From: Capsicum annuum
Lineage: Eukaryota > Streptophyta > Magnoliopsida > Solanales > Solanaceae
NCBI RefSeq assembly: GCF_002878395.1
Contig: NC_061119.1
Span: 20,717,792-20,781,791 of the forward strand
DNA: 64,000 nucleotides
Direction of reading: 5' to 3'
Part shown: positions 23,597-34,913 of the stretch, in pieces
Numbering within the stretch: the stretch's first letter is position 1
Layout: the number at the start of each line of letters is the position of its first letter
The notes under the pieces: generated by a model
What the model was told of the DNA's origin: nothing
Seen by the model: only the letters and a program-made list of their open reading frames with translations
The model's database searches: none
Made by a program: the position numbers and the translations under genes

Positions 23597-24288
23597 AGGT
23601 TGCATTCATCATATTAAAGTCATGGATACGCCATGAGAGAGTACTACTGTGGCTGGAAACACCTTAAATGAAAACTTCAAGACCCATTTATGGTACAGTA
23701 CTCAAGACAAGTTAGGAAATTAAATTTAGAGAAATAGGGAAAATAGCAAGGTCTCCACACGATAGATGAAGGATTAGAGATATAGGAAATTGATGAGAAC
23801 ACTTGGAATCCTCGTAATATAACAAATAATGCCGGTTGATTTCCGTTTACTTAGGCTATGTACTTCAAAACTTCATCGTTTTGGAGGAATGTGAGTTGGT
23901 CAAACCTTCATATTTTTATGCTAGCAGTTCAATTAACAATTGCGAATGAGCTCTATTTCTTTCTTTCCACCCTTGGTCCTTTATATTTTCCAGTGTAAGA
24001 AATAGTTGACGCAGTTTACGACAATTGTATCATAAATTTCTATGGTGTTGTCTACTTAGATATCACAATTTTTTTAGCGAGACCTTGGTGAGGTGGAAGG
24101 TTAAGAAGTCGTGATATTTTGAGTTACTATGCATCTCCCTTATTTTGTACTTACATCTCTTCTAATGAGGATAAGTTGTAATTCTCTTATGATTATGTTC
24201 AATTATAATTATTTCAGTTGATTATTAACCTCAGTTATTCGTAGATTGCTTCGAGTAAAATGACCTTATCTTTTAAATCTTTTCTAAG
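23597..24288. other. Intergenic or intron-like AT-rich stretch before the coiled-coil exon
   Basis: No repeat or frame is recognised. The last 20 bases are pyrimidine-rich and end tctaag, consistent with a splice acceptor for the exon that follows, so part of this stretch may be an intron. Confidence 0.4.
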
Positions 24289-24872
24289 ATGCTGCACCTT
24301 TATCATCTCATTTCAAGTCACCTGTACTTGAAAAAACTAAAGCTAAAGTTCAGAATTTACTAATGATGCCTTTGAACGACGTTCTTCTCCCTGAAAACTA
24401 TTCACTCATAGTGACTTCCCTTCCTATATATGCTGGATCATCTAATTTTTCGGTTGAGAAAGCACATGCTTTGGAGGAACTGGAGAAAAATCTTCCTTCG
24501 TTGTTCACAAATTTTCATCATGCAAAGAGGCAGGAGGAATACCATTTTAGTAAGATTGCCAAGAAGGTAAACCTGACCAACAAGCTTACTAAAAGCCAGG
24601 AGGGTTACAATGATCTCAAGCACCATCGCATTGAAATTGATGCTTATATTTCAAAGTTGAAGGCGAGCTTAGAAAAAGCAGAGATGAATAAGAGAGAAAT
24701 CGAGAAAGAAGAAATCAATTTGAAAAATGAAATATCTCCTTTGGAAGCTGCATTTGAAGAACTAGGAGCTGAATCTCTAATTTCAAAGAAAGACATGGTT
24801 GACTCTCTAACCACTCAAGCAGAGGCTAGTTGGGCAGTCTTTAAACAAAAGATAATTACTTTGGGAATGTGA
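24289..24872 (+). CDS. Orphan exon encoding a coiled-coil C-terminus (unknown gene)
   Basis: An open frame of 169 codons starts at the ATG at 24363. Translation stays open upstream to a pyrimidine-rich splice acceptor (ttttctaag) ending at 24288, which adds about 24 residues, so this is more likely a terminal exon than a one-exon gene. The start has LLPENYSLIVTSLPIYA. About residues 45-150 of the 169 are rich in Lys, Glu and Leu with heptad-like spacing (KLKASLEKAEMNKREIEKEE), predicting a long coiled coil. The stop is at 24870-24872. Codon-like composition and the lack of internal stops set it apart from the nearby transposon debris. No upstream exon was identified in the window. It resembles the charged C-terminal tails of plant nuclear or plant-mobile-domain proteins, but that is only an impression; function is unknown. 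It may be a gene fragment captured or left behind by transposition. Confidence 0.55.
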
Positions 24873-25849
24873 AGTTTTCAAGACATCCTTCATGGATGAA
24901 AATATGTTTTGTTGTTTACTCAAACTTCACGATGGTTAATTTGAAAAAGAGTTTGTTACTTTTTCAACAGAATTTTTAATGATTGTTAATTAGCAAAATA
25001 TATTATTTCATAAACATTTATAAATAATGTAGGCAAATTCTATGTGGTTGAGTGTGGGGGTTATGGGGGTGTGGAGGAGTCCCATGTGAAACGCCACCTA
25101 CACAACTTGGTTTCCCTCTTTTTTTTGGATCTAGGTTGATATTTATAGCTCTTTGTGGGAGTAATAAGTGCATGAGTAATATGTTGCAGCTGATGCATTA
25201 TTTATGTTATCCAATTATTTTTCTTATGTGTTCTAGTATCTGATCAACTTCTGGTTTATTATTCCAAGAACATAAGTATCAAGACAAATAAATTACTTTT
25301 CGTCTTCAACTCGCATGTAACGATAAAATTGAAGAAACCATCTGTTTTCACTTGCATTCTCCAAATAGATGTTTACACTTCTCTTAATCTTTAGAAATAA
25401 GACCAAATGCAATTGTGCTACTGTATCAACAATTGTTCTGTCTATTCGCTTCAACATCAAAAACATCATTTTTCGGTAAAGTATTACCCAAAACACACGG
25501 TTTTATTGAAAAGACACGATTCAGGATCAAACAGAATGCTTATCCAAGTGTATAGACAACTTCAGCTTTAGGTGATGCATGATGAATACTAAATGAAAAG
25601 CCTTTTTTGCTTAGTAGATTTGAGATACATTATTTATATATGTTAACAAAATATCCTTATATAACAAGATTTAAGATGAAGCTACTAAATTTTGTTGAAC
25701 CCATAGCTTCAAATAATGTAACTTCACCCCTGGTCTTGAAGCTTACGATATGGACATGACCAAGGAGAGAATTAGCATACAGCTACTCACAACATCAGGT
25801 AAAATATGATGTTATACTACTGCATCAATAATCATATTTCATTTCACTT
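24873..25849. other. Intergenic stretch downstream of the coiled-coil exon
   Basis: AT-rich sequence with no recognised gene. Short open frames here (25052-25243 plus, 25293-25496 minus) lack domains. A 34-base segment at 25448-25481 (gcttcaacatcaaaaacatc...) recurs in diverged form at 26437-26470, on the other side of the solo LTR. Confidence 0.4.
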
Positions 25850-26434
25850 TGTAATGTGGCCATATCTTGGCCAATATATTATGAAAAATCTCTTCATATT
25901 ATTTGTAAAAATCTCATGATATTTTGTTGAAAATATCTACCATGAGATTTGATTTGGGGACAAAATTTGATTGACGCCATCCATGACATCAAATACTTGG
26001 ACAACAAGAACTTTGTTGCTATAAATAGATGTGTTTCTTTTAGCATAGACACGCCAATTTGACAGGATCTTAGTTGCGTGTGTTTTTTTTTTATTGTAGA
26101 GAGTATTTGTGAGAGAGTTATGCTGGGAAAAATTTGTGTGAACCCTTTTTTAGAGTGATCTTGTGATGCTATTCTCTTGCGGTATTTGATATATGAGAGT
26201 ATTTAATTATTCTAATTTTGTATTCTCTTTTATGCCCTTGTACTCTTTCTTATTCCGTTGATCTTTAGTAAAATTGCTCCTTCTTTGGTTAGTGGACGCA
26301 GGTCAAGTTGACTTAACTACGTTAAATTTGTGCCTCCTTTGTTTTCTCAACTTATTGTTATTATTGTCTTTGTTATTGTCTTTAATTGATTACTTAGTTT
26401 AGTTATACCCTATCCGGGATTCACGATCCTAACA
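25850..26434 (+). mobile_element. Ty1/copia solo LTR, 585 bp, with intact 5-bp target duplication
   Basis: It begins TGTAATGTGGCC and ends ATTCACGATCCTAACA, so it has TG...CA ends. The five bases on both sides are identical: cactt at 25845-25849 and at 26435-26439. Inside is a promoter-like TATA box (ctataaataga, 26019-26029) followed by a T-rich region, and the end resembles LTRs of plant copia elements that precede a tRNA-iMet primer site. No internal region or second LTR follows, so unequal recombination has removed the rest of the element and left one LTR. Confidence 0.85.
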
Positions 26435-26439
26435 CACTT

Positions 26440-26888
26440 CAACATCAAAAGCATTATTTTACGGTAGGGTCGATTGGACATTAAACTTGACATGGCAAAA
26501 ACTTACGACATGCAACTGGAATTTCTTAATAGCTTTTAATTGCTGTTATGAGAAGATTTGGGTTTGCAAAAAAATGGATAGAGATCTTATTTGGAGATCT
26601 ATCTCAAATGTTTGGTTCTCAGCGTCATAAATGGTGTCACGAGAAGTTTTTTTTTCCTTTTTCCAACTGTCAGGAGAAGATTTTTTTTTTTTAATTTTAT
26701 ACTAGCGGAGTTTGCCATTATATAACACTTGCTTTTAAGTTTTTGGTGACACTTTCTTATCACACAAGGAAATTAAATAAAAAATATTTAAGGTATCTTG
26801 TCAAGGTATGAAAAGATATAACATTAGTTGGAAAAATGTAGCATCAAACTGGAAAAATATAGAGCATTTGTTCGACATTACAACAAAT
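26440..26888. other. Intergenic stretch, AT-rich
   Basis: It includes two poly-T runs (26648-26656, 26678-26690) and a segment tttttggtgacactttctta (26738-26757) that resembles tttaggtgacactctctta at 37423-37441, suggesting a short dispersed repeat. No gene is seen. Confidence 0.4.
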
Positions 26889-28650
26889 TATAACACCCCA
26901 CATTTTTGGGCTAGAATTCGAACCATCATTCTTATGTGTGTAAACCTGATCCCCATGTTTTTTATGTAAATATAAATGTCATGATCATTTACCTAGTGTT
27001 TTATGTTTTTTCTTGGTGATGAATGTTCATTGGAAACACTTACACCAAAGTTGAGTTAAGAACTTTAGTTATCGACTGAATTTTGGTATTCGATCCTACA
27101 AGGATAAATTTTGAAATTCTATAACTTCTAAAATATATGAAATTTTGGTGCTCAAGACCCACTAAATTAATGATAATTGAGTTATCTTTCCAATGCCATC
27201 GATGTCGCCTTAATCCGATACCCAAGCGAAAAGTTATGAGCATTTTCACGAGTGAACCAATGAGTGTCCATGATAAGGGTGTGGCACACCCTGTTTGCTC
27301 CACGATAAGAGTGTGGCATGCCCTGTATTCTCCATGTTTAGGGAGTGGCACACCCATACTCCCATAGACTCTGAAACTCACGTTTCTCTTTCATTTTTCA
27401 ATGACAAACTAGTCATTTATGTCCTAAATCATCCTATAATTAATACTAACACATTTTTCCTCATCCCGTAACACAAATACACGATTTCTCTTCTCCCAAA
27501 CCCTCAAGAACACCAAATAAGGTTTATTCTCCAACATTCAAGCTTCCGAGGATTCAATTCAAGCTCTTCTCAAATTTCTTCCATCATAAGGCATGTTGGA
27601 CACTCCATATTTTAATTTTTGTTATATTGCATCAATTTACATGATTTCTTATGTGTTTTTGAATGCTTGATTAATCTACGATTGAGGATGTTTGAGTTGT
27701 TTAACACTACCACTATATTTTACTTGATTTAAATGGTTTATTCATGGTTTGTATGGTGATTTGGAAAATGAATTTGTGTCCCATGATAATGGTGGAAATT
27801 GGTAATATGGTTTTATTAATGTTTATAGATTTTGGTATAATAATAACATGACCCTCAACCTATTTGTCCTTGAACAAGCATCCTACAGAGTTTAACTTAT
27901 CTTTTAAAATATTGCATTGAATCAAATGGTAAAAATATAAAGAGGTTTTAAAACGTCCTTGGGGGCTATGGTGTTGGATTTTAAAATGGAATTCAGAGTT
28001 AAATGGTTAAATGATTAAGGTATGGCATAGTGGGAATAATTTTCAAGTCCATTGGTATGACGATTCCAATTCAAAAATATCATAGTAAAAGACTCCACAA
28101 TTAATGGTATGTGAAAAGTATTTTAATTGGGCTTAAAGGAAATTATGTAGCTTCAGTAAGCAGGTATAGTTCCAAGGGGACTAACAGTAAGAACCATGTT
28201 TTCCAACGTTGGGGGTCTATGACCACTGTGTCTTCTTTACACAGTATAATTTTGGATGGCTATTGACTATTGGTGATGTTAGCCTCATTTCTCTGATCTA
28301 TGCAGCTAACATGGATCGGGGCCCTTCCTACAGAGGGTGCCGGACCCCTAAAGCCCGTGGGTGCCTGAAGGTAGGTATGAGCAACAAAGTTTAGGATTAA
28401 ATTTTCAAATGGTCATGTCTCATGTCCCAGCATCCTATTACATCTATATTTGTTGTTCAGACAATTTATGACTGAATTTCAGTAAATTATTTCGTTCGGT
28501 TGCACAGAGGCGCAAGAAAATCCCTCGGGACCTACATCATTAAATTATGTAGCATCCGAGGATGGTCAGTATGGATAGTACTCGCATACAACCCAAGAAA
28601 AGGAATAAAACATGTATGCATATACCAAAACTAGTTTTAAACCACATGCA
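26889..28650 (+). repeat. LTR of a Ty3/gypsy element related to family D, plus orientation
   Basis: It begins (T)ATAACACCCCACATTTTTGG, matching the start of the LTR stub at 42692 (TGTAACACCCTGCATTTTTGG) and continuing with a similar gctagaattcgaacc block. The body has the layout common to this LTR group: a ttatgagcattttcacgag block, a gtggcacaccc repeat (27280-27355), and later a tggatcggggcccttcc segment (28310-28330). No open frame looks coding. The right edge near 28650 is estimated; a (TG/TA)n tract follows at 28661-28682. Confidence 0.6.
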
Positions 28651-28689
28651 TATCAGGTGCATGTGTGTGTATATATATATAATAGGATG

Positions 28690-30445
28690 TCGGGTAGGGG
28701 TAAGGTAAAAGTTATTTGAGCATTTAAAAATTTAAGCCTAAACAAAATAACTTTCCCTATTATCGAATAACTCATAGGTAGTATAAGGCATCTATTCACC
28801 CATGGGCTATATAGGTCCGACTTCCCCAACCGGAAGGGACCTAGTGGGTAGGCCGCTTGAACTGGGGTTAGGCTAGAGTCACAAGTAGACTAAAGTAACC
28901 ATACATATTGTCCTCATCCTCATGTTAAGGACACAATTTGATCATCCAATAAAGGTACGTTATCCCTATGCCGTCAAATACAGATTTCGGGCATTGGTCA
29001 CAAAGACTATGCCTTCACGATGAGTTATATAATTCCTTTTAGAGCAAATTTAAAAGAGTTTACACATAACATTAATCATGGAGTCATACATTAGGAATAT
29101 TCATATTGATCTCGTCATACTAAGACTTGCGAGTCTTTCATATTATGCTAATAAAACATTACTATAAAACATTAACGACTCCTTAACCTCATTATTCAAA
29201 ATCATGCTCATCATCATCATTAAATTGCATAAAATCTCAAAGCAGTCATAAAGTTCAATACTTTCAATATTTCAAAAGATACGGGGTATCATCTTTGTTC
29301 ACCATTTTCATGAAAATCCTTTTCAAAGGACTTGAAAGTCATGATTTCAATCATTATAACATTCTATGTTCCAAAGATAAGTTAAGTTATTAAGAATCCT
29401 TGTTTAAAATCAAATTAACCGTGTGGGTTGAGGTTCATGCCATTAACTTCATTCAAGTGCCATAATCATTGTGAAAAAACTATTTGTCAATTTCCCCATT
29501 ACTATAAGACTCAAATTCAGCTCAAAATCCACCATTTAAACCATGAATGATTCATTAAAAATAAGAAAAAATAATGCAAGTATTTAACAACCAAAAATCC
29601 TCAACCCTATTTTGAGTCAACATACAAGAACATTTAAGAAATTATGTAAATTTATGCAATATTACATTAAATAAAATAGGGAGTGTACAATCTGGCTTTT
29701 TTACGGAAGCAATTTGAGAAGAACTTGAGTTTGAAACCTTCGAAGTTGAACCTTGACAAGAAACCCTAGTTTTGTTTTTCTTGAGAGTGGAGAGGGGAAA
29801 AAGCAATGACAAACTGATATCTAATGAGAAAATAGAATTTAACGAGTGATTTAAGTCGTGGGGGTAGGGTTTGAGTTGAGGAAAAGATCAAAATACCCCT
29901 AAAAATCGACAAAGATTGCAGGAATTTCTCGGTCGACAACTAAGTTAATTTCCCATCAGTTTGTTGATAACTGATCACCCTAGTAATCAATCTCTATCTG
30001 GATTGGGCCATTTATTGGTTAAGGTTGACAACTTGAGTTGACAGCTTGTCAACTTAGTCATTACCTTCTAGCAGGCAAACACTCCCTAGTAAATTGAGCA
30101 TAACTTTCTACACCGATATCGGATTAATTTGAAATAAGATGAATTGGAAAGAATATTTGAATATCATTCATTTGGTATATAGTAGTCCTCCTAAATCATT
30201 ATTTTATAGGATTAATGATGTTTTTAAATTTATTCAACTAGGAACGTCCACTAAAACTCAATCATTAGAAAAGTTTTCAACTCGTCTTTGAGTTAGGAGA
30301 TTTTTATGATCTCAATTCATCTCCAAAGATGTTTCCACACTAGTGAATTGATCATCACACTTATATTGACATAGAATCATTGGGTTCAGATCTATACACA
30401 TAGGAATGACTGTTTGAATTCTTGCCCGAAAATCTGGGTGCTACA
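28690..30445 (-). repeat. LTR of family D, minus orientation
   Basis: Read on the minus strand it begins TGTAGCACCCAGATTTTCGG at 30445 and aligns with the stub at 42692-43140 over its first few hundred bases: shared blocks include gtgtgatgatcaattc, gtggaaacatctttggagat and aaaaatctcctaa. Its later part aligns with 13520-13760. It lies tail to tail with the LTR at 26889-28650 and cuts into the Tat/Ogre-like remnant on its right. The left edge is approximate. Confidence 0.75.
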
Positions 30446-30519
30446 GTTTCTCTATAACTAATTCACAAGAATCCAAGTAGAATTTTGCATCTAAAAAGTA
30501 ATACTTTTTCTCAATGAAA

Positions 30520-30840
30520 GGATTGATATCCACATTAATTTTGACAACTTTACTATACGTCCTATACTTTATGCATTGATGTAAATTAGATGACGCACCG
30601 CCCTATTTTCATGAATCTGGGGGAGTTCAAGAAGTAAGGTGAATGATATTTTGGAATCTATAACATGAATCAAAATTTTTGACTTCATGTTTCCAATGGA
30701 CAATCGTACAAAAATCTTTCCCAGGGGTCATTGTCCTCCTTGATTGAAGCCTTAGATCTATATGTTGCTCTTTGATAGTTTATCAATAGAGATTCCAAGC
30801 CTTCTGAGCACCATCTTCGGCTTGATATTGACTACCAAAC
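30520..30840 (-). pseudogene. Aspartic protease remnant of a Tat/Ogre-like element
   Basis: On the minus strand, about 30840 to 30620, the reading is RLGISIDKLSKSN, then GFNQGGQ, then IGNMKSKILIHVIDSK and LLLELPQIHENRAV. These are the conserved blocks around the retroviral-type protease of plant Tat/Ogre-like retrotransposons. The catalytic Asp motif itself lies upstream in degraded sequence and was not clearly seen. In-frame stops are present. The fragment ends at the LTR of family D, so RT and the rest of pol are missing. Confidence 0.7.
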
Positions 30841-31949
30841 CATCATTAATCAATATGATATTGAAATATCGTTCTCAAATAACTCATACGAAAAAAGGTT
30901 TGTTATGTAGTTTAAACCCAGAAACAAATCATTATCTGCAAGGAAGTTGCAGAAAAACATTATGGGACTTATCTATTAGCATGATATTCTAGTGCTGTTA
31001 TTGGACAACACTAACTTTGCTTTTCATTATTTCCCCTCTGACAGAAATTACATGTGTGTCACTAATTTGACTATCTTTAAGGAATTTTCCATCGAAAGAA
31101 CTCATCTAATGTAATAGGCCTCGAACGTTCTAAGACAAGGAACCATCATTCTTCTTTCTAGTACAAAACCTAAGATTTTGTGATCGCCGTAGCTGCTCTT
31201 TCTTAATTCTAATTACTCTTGACTTAGAAAGTCGTATCCTTAAAAACGTTTGATAGCTCCTTTTTTTATGAGAAACCAAGGTTCAATTGAACTATCATTA
31301 TCTTTAGAGTTGTTATTTGTCTCTAGTGTAACTTCAGGAGTATTTCTTGGAAAATCCACAACAACCGGGTCAAAACTTCCAAATTACAAGAAAATTAAGC
31401 TAGGTATAGTCCATTACATTAAACATTTCTCTTTCTCGGGTACAACATTGACATAGTTTGCTTCTACTATTTCATCTATGTCGACGATGATTTTTTATCC
31501 ACTCACTAACGTCATGATTCTCTGCCTTAAGTTGAAGAACTTTCCTGTCTGGTGGACAATGACATGATAAAAGTTATCGTATTTGGGATTGTTGACCTTA
31601 TGAATTTCCTCTTACCTCTATGATTCAAAAAGATCAATGATTCTCTTGGCTAGTAATTCATCCAATATCATGGATATGTTAGAATCTAGACATGTGTAAA
31701 CTGTTGCTTCTAAATTTTTCAAGGTTGGACGATGTTTTCCTCCCTTTGATATTTCCTTAGGGTTTCATCTGCCTTCACCTTTTGCTTGGTTGTGACCTTC
31801 ACAGAAGTTGCTTTCAATACCATGTATTCTTTAGTTTGAACCTTTGAGGTTGTACATTTTTGAATTACTTCTTTTCTTTTATAAGATCAACAAAAGGAGA
31901 TACCTTTCCATGTTTTGCGATGCTCATCTCCATGACATGTCCTTGTGTA
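30841..31949 (-). other. Degraded gag-protease linker of the Tat/Ogre-like element
   Basis: No open frame of note. On the minus strand occasional blocks suggest the C-terminal gag region, but the sequence is too decayed to assign domains. The plus-strand frames 30762-30992 and 31250-31456 are chance openings. Confidence 0.4.
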
Positions 31950-32760
31950 TCATGCTTTTTAATTGTTCACAATATGATTCCTCGTAGTACATAGAGAAGG
32001 CCCCAATGTATCTCTTGAATGCATATTTCTATAATCGGGATTTTATAAAGGTGGTCTGTATAGTTTAAACACAATGATATCCAATGATTGACATAATCCA
32101 TAACATGCTCGTCTTTTTCTTAGTGATAGTCAACTCTATCATGCTCATAGTTCACCGAGTGTTATAAAATTGATTGAAAATTCCTTTTTGTGATGCTCCC
32201 AAATATCAATTAACTAATTCTTTAGGTTGATATACCAATCAAATTCATTTTTGTGTAGTGAACTAACAAACTGTTTTACTAAAAGGTCGACAAGTGTTTT
32301 AGCATTGCTACAAGCTTCGACAAAGTGTAGTATGTTGCCTCTAGTCTCGCTTGTCATAAAATTGCTACAGCTTTGGTGGTTGATAGTTTGTTGTTAGGGT
32401 TAGAAAATCAATTCATCTTGTGTAAGTCTTGGAGTAATACAACAAACTTTGTCGTGCTCCACAATATTGAGCCCTGATGGTGTTGGTTATCATGTCTTGC
32501 AACTATTGGACACACAAAGCACTATGGAAGAATACTATTTCTCCTTTTGAAAGTTAAGATTAGCAACAAATTGTGCAACATCCATGTCTTGTGGAGTGAA
32601 CCTAGGAGAAAAAGTGGGGATGTAACTCAACTCTCCAGGTCCGATGGCCTCCAATTTGTTCATAAGTTGAGCAATATAAAGATTCTTATCATCAACAGGC
32701 TTGTTGAAGGCTTTAATGGTTTGTTTCATCACTGCAAGATTGTCATACATGTTAGCTGAG
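31950..32760 (-). pseudogene. gag remnant of a Tat/Ogre-like element
   Basis: From 32750 the minus strand has a 71-residue open frame (QLMNKLEAIGPGELSYIP and FTPQDMDVAQFVANLNF). Further on (about 32100-32300) it shows the capsid-like pattern SSLHKNEFDWYI, IFNQFYNTR and MSMIELTITK, typical of retrotransposon gag. Stops and frameshifts occur throughout. It lies between the proposed primer site near 33080 and the protease remnant, as expected for the 5' half of a minus-strand element. Confidence 0.7.
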
Positions 32761-33094
32761 TCAGTGCATTGACCTTCATTGAAATTGAAGAATCCGTTGA
32801 ATCCTCGGGTTCACCATTGTTGGAGTCAGTTTGTGAAAGTTATAGCTTCCATATGAGAGTTGTTGTTTTTCACCATCTCTAAAGAGTTGAGGTATTCAGA
32901 TCCAGCCACGAGTCTTGAAATTTTGTCTAGTAATTTGCCTAACATGACTGAGTTCAGCAGACTGGATTGTAGTAGATTCCTTGCATGAAATATAATTTAT
33001 CTTTTCTGAAATCCATAACAATAGTTGAATTTGTAGTTTCCCATTTACAAGAGGAAGAGATGAAGAGCAAAAATCGTCCCCATTGGAGTGCAAA

Positions 33095-33775
33095 AATTTT
33101 ATCGAATCAAATTTTTAAATTTTTTAAAAATTAACTTTGGCCAAAGATGAATAAAAGAAAAAGTAATTTTTATTAATCTATCTTGTGAGTACAATTCTGT
33201 AACATTCTTCTCTCTTAGAAATTATCTGAGAGACTTTGTTAGCGTGTTTCTCGAGTCGTTGGATGATTTTGACTCCTAGAGATGTATTTCAATCACTGTG
33301 AATGTTGGAATGTGGTTTGTAAATTCGAAAAAATCTTTGAGAACTCTGTTGATTGCTCCTTGAAAGAACTTAGTAGCCGATGTCAATGTTTCTCTAATTC
33401 TAGTCAAAGTGTTTTTTAAGTCTTCTTAGAATTTTATGTAACTCCCCTATTTATAGTTGTAGGGAGTAGGTCAGGAGACTTGCGATTGGTCGAAACATAT
33501 CATTTCGACACTTGATGGCTTTTGACTTGTTCTTGAATTTGGACGAGATTTCCACATCATTTGCACACGTGGCGTCATCTTGTTGGTCTTGTATTTGATG
33601 AGGACGCCAAGTCACCCTAACACATGCCATGTGTTTGGACTTGAATGTATAATGAACTTTGGTCTTGAATATAATACAACGGACTAATTAATTTGTAAGG
33701 CCCAAGTTAATTAATTAACCCGAATGAACATGAACTAAACCCAAACCTTTTATGAATTTAATCCAACAAAATTTA
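33095..33775 (-). repeat. 5' LTR of the Tat/Ogre-like element with TATA box
   Basis: It lies just upstream (minus strand) of a degraded primer-like segment (CACTCCAATGGGGACGA, plus 33074-33090) that resembles the GACTCCGCTGGGGA-type site of Tat/Ogre elements. A clear minus-strand TATA box (CTATAAATAG at 33447-33456) is followed by GGGGAGTTACATAAAATTC, a usual LTR promoter layout. The far end near 33775 (minus: ...TTGTTGGATTAAATTC) is estimated. Only one LTR copy is present. Confidence 0.6.
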
Positions 33776-34350
33776 TATATCTATAGAGAGGTGATCAAAT
33801 AAAATCATTGTCAATACAGATGTTGAGGTCTCGTTTTACTTGAGGTATAAATTACAACACTTACTATGATTATTTTATTCAGAAAAGAAATTATTTTCTA
33901 GATCAATTTTAAAGTCGGTTCATGATATAATGTGGAGATTATGATAAAGAGATAATAGTTTTGTGACACTTTGGAATTAATTCTAATCGTTGATAATAAT
34001 ATATAAGTATTAGTTTAAATGATTGAGATAAAGTGAAAACGTAATTACACCTATTAAATGAAAATGAATACCCACTATTATCGGATAAGTTACAAAAGTT
34101 ACTTTTCTTTATAATTGAAAATGTTTTATAAAAATGAAAAAAAAATATTTATCAAAAAAAAAAAAGTTTTCTCCATACTAAATCTGCAAATGGAAAAGAA
34201 AAAGAAAAAAGTTTATCCTTTATCTTGGCTTTATCAACATAACCTTATCTTTGACTCAAAATGGAAAAATAATCAAATAGTCAAATGAAAATTATTTGTG
34301 TAGTCAACGCTACGCTAGACATGCCCCCTAGGCCCAAGCCACCAGAGTCA
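33776..34350. other. Upstream region of the response-regulator gene
   Basis: AT-rich sequence with poly-A runs (34137-34165, 34195-34215) and no repeat family recognised. It is the probable distal promoter of the gene that starts at 34441. Confidence 0.5.
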
Positions 34351-34351
34351 C

Positions 34352-34359
34352 TATATAAA
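34352..34359 (+). promoter_or_regulatory. TATA box of the response-regulator gene
   Basis: The sequence tatataaa lies about 90 bases before the ATG at 34441. A start site about 25-30 bases downstream would give a 5' leader of roughly 55-60 bases. It is the only good TATA motif close upstream of the start codon, and no in-frame ATG lies between. Confidence 0.65.
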
Positions 34360-34779
34360 TGTCTACCAAAAGAGTTATGTCCACAGAGAAATTAAAAATT
34401 CTTGTAACTCCGAAGAGGTTAAATTGTTGAAGGAATAGAAATGACAGTTTCTTACTATGGTATGATTGAAGAAGTTCGTGTGATGCTAATCGATAGTGAT
34501 ACAACATCTGCTACTGAGATGGTACATTTGCTAAAGTGTTATGAATACAAAGGTGATATTTCTAAAAATATATATAGAACTTATAACCTTTTGCTCTTTT
34601 ATAATAAAATCAGTGTGATTTCCTTTTTACAACATATTTTATTGATAAGATGCTTGTTATTTCATTTGTGATGTTAGTGCCAAGCTCTTTTTAGATTCAT
34701 TTATAGCTCCTTTTAGATTCATTTAAATACATCTTTTAAATTTTGAATTTCTCTTTTACTTGTTGTCATAACACTATTT

Positions 34780-34913
34780 GTATGTTTGTATATGTTGTTT
34801 TCATAGTTAATAATTGAGTTTTGTGTGGTTATAAAGAACCAAATTAGTATGTTTGTATATGTTGTTTTCATAGTTAATAATTGAGTTTTGTGTGGTTATA
34901 AAGAACCAAATTA
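34780..34913. repeat. Perfect 67-bp tandem duplication in intron 1
   Basis: Bases 34780-34846 and 34847-34913 are identical (both begin gtatgtttgtatatgttg and end aagaaccaaatta). A perfect copy means a very recent duplication, or an assembly or slippage effect. Confidence 0.92.
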
